Shown here: in pieces, positions 8,114 through 13,522 of the stretch
Layout of the letters: the number at the start of each line of letters is the position of its first letter
How positions within the stretch are numbered: position 1 is the stretch's first letter
From: JBCCFK01 sp965262315
Lineage (GTDB): Bacteria > Actinomycetota > Acidimicrobiia > Acidimicrobiales > UBA8592
Length of the DNA: 13,522 bases
Direction of reading: 5' to 3'
NCBI GenBank assembly: GCA_965262315.1
Contig: CBDHFJ010000131.1
Location: 1 to 13,522, forward strand
Position numbers and translations under genes: made by a program
The notes under the pieces: model-generated
Told to the model about the DNA's origin: nothing
Seen by the model: the letters and a program-made list of their open reading frames with translations, nothing else
The model's database searches: none

Positions 8114-8133
8114 GCCCGCCCGGTTGGGCGGGC
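8114..8133 (+). other. perfect GC hairpin between the two acyl-CoA synthetase genes
   Basis: GCCCGCCC and GGGCGGGC form a perfect 8-bp stem around a GGTT loop. No T-run follows, so it is not a classic intrinsic terminator. It may act as an attenuator or mRNA-stability element that lowers or separates expression of the second synthetase. Confidence 0.45.
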
Positions 8134-8146
8134 ATCGCTGCACCAC

Positions 8147-8152
8147 GAGGAG
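8147..8152 (+). promoter_or_regulatory. ribosome binding site of the second acyl-CoA synthetase
   Basis: GAGGAG lies 8 nt before the ATG at 8161, the strongest Shine-Dalgarno in the operon. It favours 8161 over the in-frame ATG at 8167. Confidence 0.65.
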
Positions 8153-8160
8153 CACCTGAG

Positions 8161-9846
8161 ATGGCGATGACCTACGACGAGGCGTGCGCGGCCGTGTGCG
8201 CGCCCGGGACGATGTTCGAGATCACCGAGGCGGATGTGTTCGGCGTTCCGACCAAGGTCTTCGCCGGCACGCCGCCCAACATCCGCGCCCTCTTCATGCT
8301 GGCCGCAGCCAGGACCGACGACTTCATCGTCTACGAGGACGAGCGGTGGTCGATGCCTCGGGTGCTCGAGCTCGCCGGTCAGATCGGCCACGCCCTGGTC
8401 AACACCTATGGGGTCGAGAAGGGCGACCGCGTCGCCATCGCGATGCGGAACTACCCGGAATGGATCGCGGGTTTCACCGCCATCGTGTCGGTGGGTGCGG
8501 TCGCCGTCCCCCTCAATGCGTGGTGGCAGACCGACGAGATCGTGTTCGCGCTCGACGACTCCGGCTCCGAGGTCGTGATCGCCGACAGCGAGCGCCTGGC
8601 CCGCATGCAGGCCGCTGCCCCCGGCGAGATCACCTCCCGGATCGTGGTGGTGCGCCACGACGGCGACCTGCCCGACGGCGTGTCTCGGCTGGAGGACGCG
8701 CTCGAGGACGGGGCCGCGATGCCCGAGGTCGAGATCGGGCCCGACGAGGACGTCACCATCCTCTACACCTCCGGCACCACCGGTCGTCCCAAGGGCGCGG
8801 TGTCCACGCATCGGGCCCTGCTGTCGGCGCTGCTGTGCTTCGCTGCCCGTGCCGCGGTGCAGGACGTGCTCGAACCGGACGATTCGGGTGATGCCGAGGA
8901 GGGCGGCCAGTCGGTGTTCATGTTGTCGGTGCCGCTGTTCCACGTGACCGGCCTGGTCCCGGTGATGTTGGGCTCGTTCGTGGGTGGCTCGAAGCTGGTG
9001 ATGACCCATCGCTGGGATCCGGACCGGGCGCTCGAGCTCATCGAGCAGGAGCAGGTCACCAACTTCGTCGGTGTCCCCACGATGAGCTGGGACCTGCTCG
9101 AGGCCGACACGTTCGCCGAGCGCGACACCTCGAGCCTGAAGTCGGTCGGCGGCGGCGGTGCGCCGATGCCGCCCGAGCTGGTCAAGCGCATCGACGAGAG
9201 CTTCGCCCAGGGCCGCCCCGGTCTCGGCTATGGCATGACCGAGACCAACGCGTACGGGCCGCAGAACGCGGGCGACATGTTCGTCGCCAACCCGCAGTCG
9301 ACCGGCAAGGCGGTGCCCGTGATGGAGCTCCGCGTGACCGACGAGGACGGCAACGTCCTCGGTTCGAACGAGACGGGCGAGCTGTGGTTCCGCGGCCCGT
9401 CGTTGATCCGTGGCTACTGGAACCGGCCCGATGCCACGGCCGAGACCATCGTCGACGGCTGGCTGCGCACCGGCGACATCGGCCGCATCGACGACGACGG
9501 GTTCGTCTACGTCAGCGACCGGGCCAAGGACATGGTCCTCCGGGGCGGCGAGAACATCTACTGCGCCGAGGTGGAGGCGGCGATCTACGAGCACCCGGCG
9601 GTGTACGAGGCCGCGGTCTACGGCCTCCCCGACGAGCGCCTCGGTGAGGAACTGGCGTGCCACGTCATGGTCAAGGACGGCGCGACCCTCGAGGTGGGTG
9701 AGCTGCAGCAGTTCGTCGGCGAACGCCTCGCCGGGTTCAAGGTGCCGAGCTACGTGCAGATCGTGACCGAGTCCCTGCCCCGCAACGCGTCCGGCAAGAT
9801 CCTCAAGCGCGACCTCCGCGACGCCGTCATCGCCGACCGGGGCTGA
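8161..9846 (+). CDS. class I adenylate-forming acyl-CoA synthetase (FadD type)
   Basis: A 561-residue ANL-superfamily ligase, second in the window and clearly different from the one at 6501. It has an N-terminal segment of about 45 residues before the core. It contains YTSGTTGRPKG at 202-212, YGMTE at 357-361, WLRTGDIG and RAKDMVLRGGEN in the hinge region, and the catalytic C-terminal Lys546 in ASGKILKRDL. The reaction is fatty or aryl acid + ATP + CoA to acyl-CoA; the exact acid is not evident. It contains no membrane segment. It follows the first synthetase after 61 bp holding a GC hairpin and its own good RBS, so it may be read through from the operon at a different level or independently; no promoter was recognised in the gap. 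Two ligases of different sub-type suggest different acyl pools feeding the same acyltransferases, or a catabolic role for one. All motifs are intact. Confidence 0.93.
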   Translation: MAMTYDEACAAVCAPGTMFEITEADVFGVPTKVFAGTPPNIRALFMLAAARTDDFIVYEDERWSMPRVLELAGQIGHALVNTYGVEKGDRVAIAMRNYPEWIAGFTAIVSVGAVAVPLNAWWQTDEIVFALDDSGSEVVIADSERLARMQAAAPGEITSRIVVVRHDGDLPDGVSRLEDALEDGAAMPEVEIGPDEDVTILYTSGTTGRPKGAVSTHRALLSALLCFAARAAVQDVLEPDDSGDAEEGGQSVFMLSVPLFHVTGLVPVMLGSFVGGSKLVMTHRWDPDRALELIEQEQVTNFVGVPTMSWDLLEADTFAERDTSSLKSVGGGGAPMPPELVKRIDESFAQGRPGLGYGMTETNAYGPQNAGDMFVANPQSTGKAVPVMELRVTDEDGNVLGSNETGELWFRGPSLIRGYWNRPDATAETIVDGWLRTGDIGRIDDDGFVYVSDRAKDMVLRGGENIYCAEVEAAIYEHPAVYEAAVYGLPDERLGEELACHVMVKDGATLEVGELQQFVGERLAGFKVPSYVQIVTESLPRNASGKILKRDLRDAVIADRG

Positions 9847-9937
9847 GCAGGATCTTCACGGTCGCCGTCGGTCGATTCCGAGGCCGCGGCCGGCGCTGCC
9901 GCGCACGAACCGATCCGCGCCGGCGGGCTCGAGGCAG

Positions 9938-9952
9938 CGACCGGAACGGTCG
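9938..9952 (+). other. short hairpin downstream of the lipid operon
   Basis: CGACCG and CGGTCG form a 6-bp stem with a GAA loop about 90 bp after the stop of the second synthetase. It is followed by the palindrome ACCGCGCGGT at 9954-9963. No T-run follows. It may help end the upstream transcript, but a terminator is not proven. Confidence 0.3.
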
Positions 9953-9973
9953 TACCGCGCGGTGTCGTCGGAG

Positions 9974-10114
9974 GACCGATGCGCTTGATTGGGCCGAACG
10001 GACCATCAAGCGTTCGGTCAGGAGGCCGACTGCTGGGGCGTAGGCAAAACGCCCTGGGACACGACGCACAGCGGGACGCGTGCGTGTCACGGAAAGCTCG
10101 GAGGCTTTCGTGAC
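9974..10114 (+). ncRNA. candidate structured 5' leader of the DUF11 gene
   Basis: Four hairpins follow one another. First, a 46-nt stem at 9974-10019: GACCGA pairs with TCGGTC, then CGCTTGAT with ATCAAGCG, then GG with CC, with single-base bulges at T9980 and T9990. Second, GGGCGT (10036-10041) pairs with ACGCCC (10049-10054). Third, ACGCAC (10064-10069) pairs with GTGCGT (10080-10085). Fourth, GTCAC and GAAAGC (10086-10097) pair with GCTTTC and GTGAC (10104-10114), placing the Shine-Dalgarno in the loop and the GTG start in the stem. Inside the first stem an alternative pairing exists (CCGAACG 9994-10000 with CGTTCGG 10011-10017). The arrangement suggests a cis-acting regulatory RNA, but I match it to no known riboswitch class. 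Confidence 0.4.
10100..10104 (+). promoter_or_regulatory. ribosome binding site that decides the DUF11 protein start
   Basis: GGAGG sits 5 nt before the GTG at 10110. An earlier in-frame GTG at 10080 has no such site and would put ten extra polar residues before the signal peptide, so 10110 is preferred. The site is displayed in the loop of a hairpin whose stem holds the start codon. Confidence 0.6.
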
Positions 10115-13100
10115 CAACATCAAGAGGACGCCGCGCGTTGTCGCGGCGTTCGTACTGCTCGCCTCGACGCTGTTCGTGGCGTCGACAGCCCCGTTCGCCC
10201 CGATCGCCGCCGCGCAGGCGTCGGACGACTTCACCCTCTCGAAGGTGGCCGACGTGGGCACCGAGGCGCTCATCGGCGAACACGTCACCTACACGATCGA
10301 GGCGTCGGGGAGCCAGAGCTCGGGCGCGTACCTGTACAACCTGTCGTTCCGTGACGTGCTCCCTGCGGGCGTCGGTTTCGTCAGCGCCGACCCCGCGCCG
10401 ACGACGGTGCTGGTCGGGGTGCCGGCCGGTCAGACCACGGTCATCTGGGAGAACATCTCCGACCTCCCGAGCGGGTCGCGGTCATCGGTTGACGTCACCG
10501 TCGACACCAACCCCGACTTCGCCGGCGGCGCCACCGGCTCGACGACCAATCCGGGGTCGGGTCCAGCATCACGAACACCGCCGAGGCGGTTGCCAGCGCC
10601 GACGCGTTCACCATCCCCGACTGGGACGAGGCCACGGGAACGTTCACCGGTGACTTCACCGGCTCAGCCACGGCGTCGGAGACGATCGACATCGTGGCGT
10701 TGCGGGTGACCAAGACGGGACCCGATGAGCTGCTCCGCGGCGTCCACGCCGCCGGCATCGGCGGACCCGGGGGCACCGAGGGTGCGCTCTGGACCATCGA
10801 GGTGGAGGCCAACCCCGACTACGACATCGACACGGTCGGGCTCGTCGACGTGTTGCATCCGGGCCTGGAGTTCCTCGGCTGCGACACCTACACCCCGCCG
10901 GATGCATCCCCATGGGTCGACAACACCACTGCGGGCGAGGAGTGGACCGGCTCGGGACCGGTGGCCACCGGTGCGGGCTGTGCTCCCCAGCCGCTGAGCA
11001 TCGACACCCTCGGTACCGGCGCCACCGAGGTGCGTTGGGATCTCGGCGACATCCTCGCCGGCACGACCAGTGTGGTCACGTACCAGGCCGGGATTCCGCT
11101 GTACGCGAACGAACCGTTCGTGGGCGGGCCCACAGCCGCATCGCTGCGCCAGGGCCGCAACCTCGACAACAACACCGGCCCCTCCACCGGTGAGGGCGAC
11201 CGGACGACCTCGGTCGACCCGGAGCTGCTCGGCGGCGGTGAGCAGACGTTCGACAACACCGCCACGGCGTCGGGTACCTACACGCCGACCGGCGCGATCG
11301 AGACCGATGACGACGTCGAGTTCACCGAGTCCGAAGACCTCGCCATCGCCAAATCGAGCTCGGGCTCGCTGGTGCAGGGCACGACGGTCGTCTCCACCCT
11401 CACCATCAGTGCCAGCGAGTACCGGGACTTCTCGAATCTCGTCGTGCGAGACCTCCTGCCGTCGGCGCTGTGCTTCCTGGGCACCTACTCCGCCGACCTC
11501 ACGCCCGGTGGGTCGGACTGGGCGACGAACGACTGTCCCGGGCGCGGGCTCGATCGCCTCCACCGTCAATGGGGTGCCGGTGGCGGCGACGTCCGTTCGG
11601 GAGTTGCCCGACGGAGGCCCGTACGGCACCGGCCGCCTCGAGGTGGTCTGGAGCTTCGCCGACATCGCGGCGCTCGGCGCGTTGGCCTCGGACGGCCAGA
11701 TCGTGATCACGTACAGCTCGGTCGTCCGCGAGGACTACCGCAGCGGCCTGGCCCGAGACACCGCCGAGCCGGTGCTCTCGGGTGACTCGGTCACCAACCA
11801 TGTCGAGGTCTCGGGCCCCCGACGTCCCAGCGGGCGCGGGCCTCCCGGCAGACCCCGCAGACCCCGATGGCGGCGCCGACGGTGACACCGCCAGCGCGGG
11901 TCTGGCGAACGGTCAGGCCAGCATCGACAAGCGGATCTCGGCCAAGGTCGGCCCGATGGCCGATGGCGCCGGCGTCACCGCCGCCACCTGCGCCACCGAC
12001 CACGGTGCCATCACCTGGGTCGACGGATCGCCGGCAGTCGCGGGCTACGGGCCCGGCGACATCGTGTGTTTCGAGCTCGGAGCGAGCTTCCCTGCGAACG
12101 TCGACTACGAGGGTGTGACGATCCAGGACCTGCTGCCGCCCGGGTACACGTACCTCTCCGGGTCGGCGACCCGGATCGCCACCATCGACACGCTGAGTGC
12201 GACCACGGTCACCGAGTCACCTTCGATCGTGACGTTCTCGGTCGCATCGGGCGGCGACGTCGAGGCGGACGGCAACGAGTTCCGCTGGGTCATCGCGGCC
12301 ACGCTCGGCCCGGTCGACGCCGGGGCTGCGCTCGACATCAACGCCAACCTCCAGAAGATGGTCTGGAACAACAACGGGGGGCTGGTCTTCCAGCTCCGAG
12401 ACCAGACGCCGGCCGAATGGGCCGAGCCACAGCTTCGCCTGGCCAAGGGTGTCGCGGCGGTCGACAGCGCCGACGACGGCATCGACCTCGGTCCGCTCGG
12501 TCCCGACCACGACGGCAGCCTGACCGGAGGGTCGACCGCGGCCGCGGTCCAGGCCGGTGCGCTGGTCTCGTTCCGGGTTGACGTCTGGAACACCGGCAAC
12601 GTCGATGCCACCAACGCCGAGGTGCAGGACATCCTGCCGACCCAGCTGACCTGCGCGGACGTGGTCACGGCGTCGATCTCCGATGGCGGCACCTGCACGT
12701 CCGGCATCATCACCTGGACCGCGCTCCCTGACGTGCCGGCGTCGGTCGGTGGCGGCGACGTGACTCCCGACGACGAGACCACGGCACCGCTGACACTGAC
12801 CTACGACGTCGTGGTCCCCGCTGACATCACGCCGGCCCTCACCCTCGAGAACACCGCGGGCGTGGCGAGCTACGAAGCGACCACCAACACGGGAACGACC
12901 GTCTACTACCCGGCCGACAACATCGACCCGGCCAACAGCGGCCTCGAGAACACCGACGCGGCCGACGACCCCGCCTTCCTCGAGACCGAGCGGCCCACGG
13001 TCACCAAGAGCCAACAGTCCGGCATCGCCGAGCCCGGCAACAGCCGGCTTGCCGTTCCCGGCACCGCCGACGAGCAGCTCACGATCGGCGAGATCGTCGA

Positions 13101-13522
13101 GTACACCTTCACCGCCACCGTGCCGGAAGGCGTCACCGTCTTCGATGCGGACGTGCGCGACACACTCCCTGCCGGTCTGACCTACTTCGAGGGTTCGGCA
13201 CTCTTCGGGGGCAGCGTCCAGACCCTGACGCCGGCCGTGGTGTCGGCCGACACCGCCGGCTCCGGTGCTCGCCTCGACTCGGGCACGCTCGTCACGCCGG
13301 CGGTCGGTTCGTCCGGCACGATCCGCTACGAGCTCCCCGATCCCTATGACAACGAGGTCGGTGACGGCGACGACACCGTGACCATCACCTTCTACGCGCA
13401 GGTGGCAGATGTCGTCGCCAACGACGCCGACCCGTCGCCGACGCGCTTCCGGAACCGGGCTCGGCTGCGCTGGGACGACGCCGGCGGCACCCTCCAACCA
13501 CAGATCAACTCCCCGGCGGTCG
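10110..13522 (+). pseudogene. large secreted surface protein of DUF11-type repeats (frame broken three times; 3' end outside window)
   Basis: About 1,137 codons are visible. The first about 37 residues are a Sec signal peptide: basic start (MTNIKRTPR), hydrophobic core, likely cleavage after AAAQA. Six repeats follow, each opening with a strand holding Lys (codons at 10242, 10712, 11351, 11929, 12445, 13006) and containing a D-x-LP-x-G-like turn (DVLPAG, VLHPG, DLLPS, DLLPPG, DILPT, DTLPAG). This is the DUF11/TIGR01451 conserved-repeat pattern of wall-attached or exported proteins. Several repeats end in a strand with Asn (ITNTA, DNTAT, TNHVE, ENTAG, RNRAR). Frame shifts: a base missing near 10560, one extra near 11537-11542 (CCCGGG), one extra in the C5 run at 11816-11820. 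Joining the frames gives one continuous protein open to the right edge. Composition is acidic and Thr/Asp-rich. Any sortase motif or anchor would lie beyond the window. Probable role: adhesin or surface stalk. Confidence 0.82.

Noticed and set aside
7591..9663. Long minus-strand open frame (690 codons) opposite the synthetase genes
   Set aside because: Opposite-strand shadow in GC-rich coding DNA; the predicted protein is Arg/His/Gly-rich with no motifs, while the plus strand encodes intact ANL enzymes.
10080..10109. GTG at 10080 as start of the DUF11 protein
   Set aside because: No RBS before it and the added residues would spoil the N-region of the signal peptide; the GTG at 10110 follows GGAGG at proper distance.
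9974..10114. Possible c-di-GMP-I (GEMM) riboswitch, because of GGCAAAAC, GGGAC and ACGCAC fragments
   Set aside because: The fragments are in the wrong order and spacing, and the GAAA-capped P1b hairpin and the second stem core are absent. I kept only the general call of a structured leader.
9750..10288. Two minus-strand frames covering the gap between the second synthetase and the DUF11 gene
   Set aside because: Arg/Ala-rich with no motif, overlap conserved plus-strand coding ends, and no convincing RBS or promoter.

Overview
The window is GC-rich with dense, co-oriented genes. It resembles a high-GC actinobacterium. WS/DGAT acyltransferases beside a HAD-PlsC fusion and FadD-type ligases are typical of lipid-storing actinobacteria such as mycobacteria. 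The general look (acidic proteins, DUF11 surface protein) would also suit Acidimicrobiia, but this placement is inference.

Layout. (1) Positions 3-980 (+): 3' part of an alpha/beta hydrolase gene that starts left of the window. (2) 990-1616 (-): a TetR-family repressor, convergent with the hydrolase. (3) 1617-1729: divergent control region with a -35/-10 promoter and two 13-bp GTCA-N5-TGAC palindromes on it, the likely operators. (4) 1730-8099 (+): a tightly packed, overlapping operon: HAD phosphatase/PlsC acyltransferase fusion, WS/DGAT 1, a small coiled-coil protein, WS/DGAT 2 (broken by three single-base shifts in this sequence), and a FadD12/FadD2-like acyl-CoA synthetase. (5) 8161-9846 (+): a second acyl-CoA synthetase with a strong RBS, 61 bp downstream and probably in the same transcription unit. 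(6) 9847-10109: non-coding, with a chain of hairpins reaching into the next start codon. (7) 10110 to the right edge (+): a large secreted surface protein of DUF11-type repeats, running out of the window and carrying three more single-base frame shifts.

How it works together. The operon holds most steps from free fatty acid to neutral lipid: acyl activation (two synthetases), acylation of lysophosphatidate (PlsC), a possible phosphatase (HAD domain) and final acylation of diacylglycerol or fatty alcohol (two WS/DGATs). The small coiled-coil protein between the two WS/DGATs is unrecognised and could be a lipid-inclusion or enzyme-scaffold protein. The TetR protein is the obvious candidate regulator. 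The DUF11 gene is a separate unit with a structured 5' leader.

Caution: six single-base indels (four extra, two missing), some in short homopolymers, break two genes whose reading is otherwise well conserved. Base-calling or assembly error is at least as likely as true gene decay.
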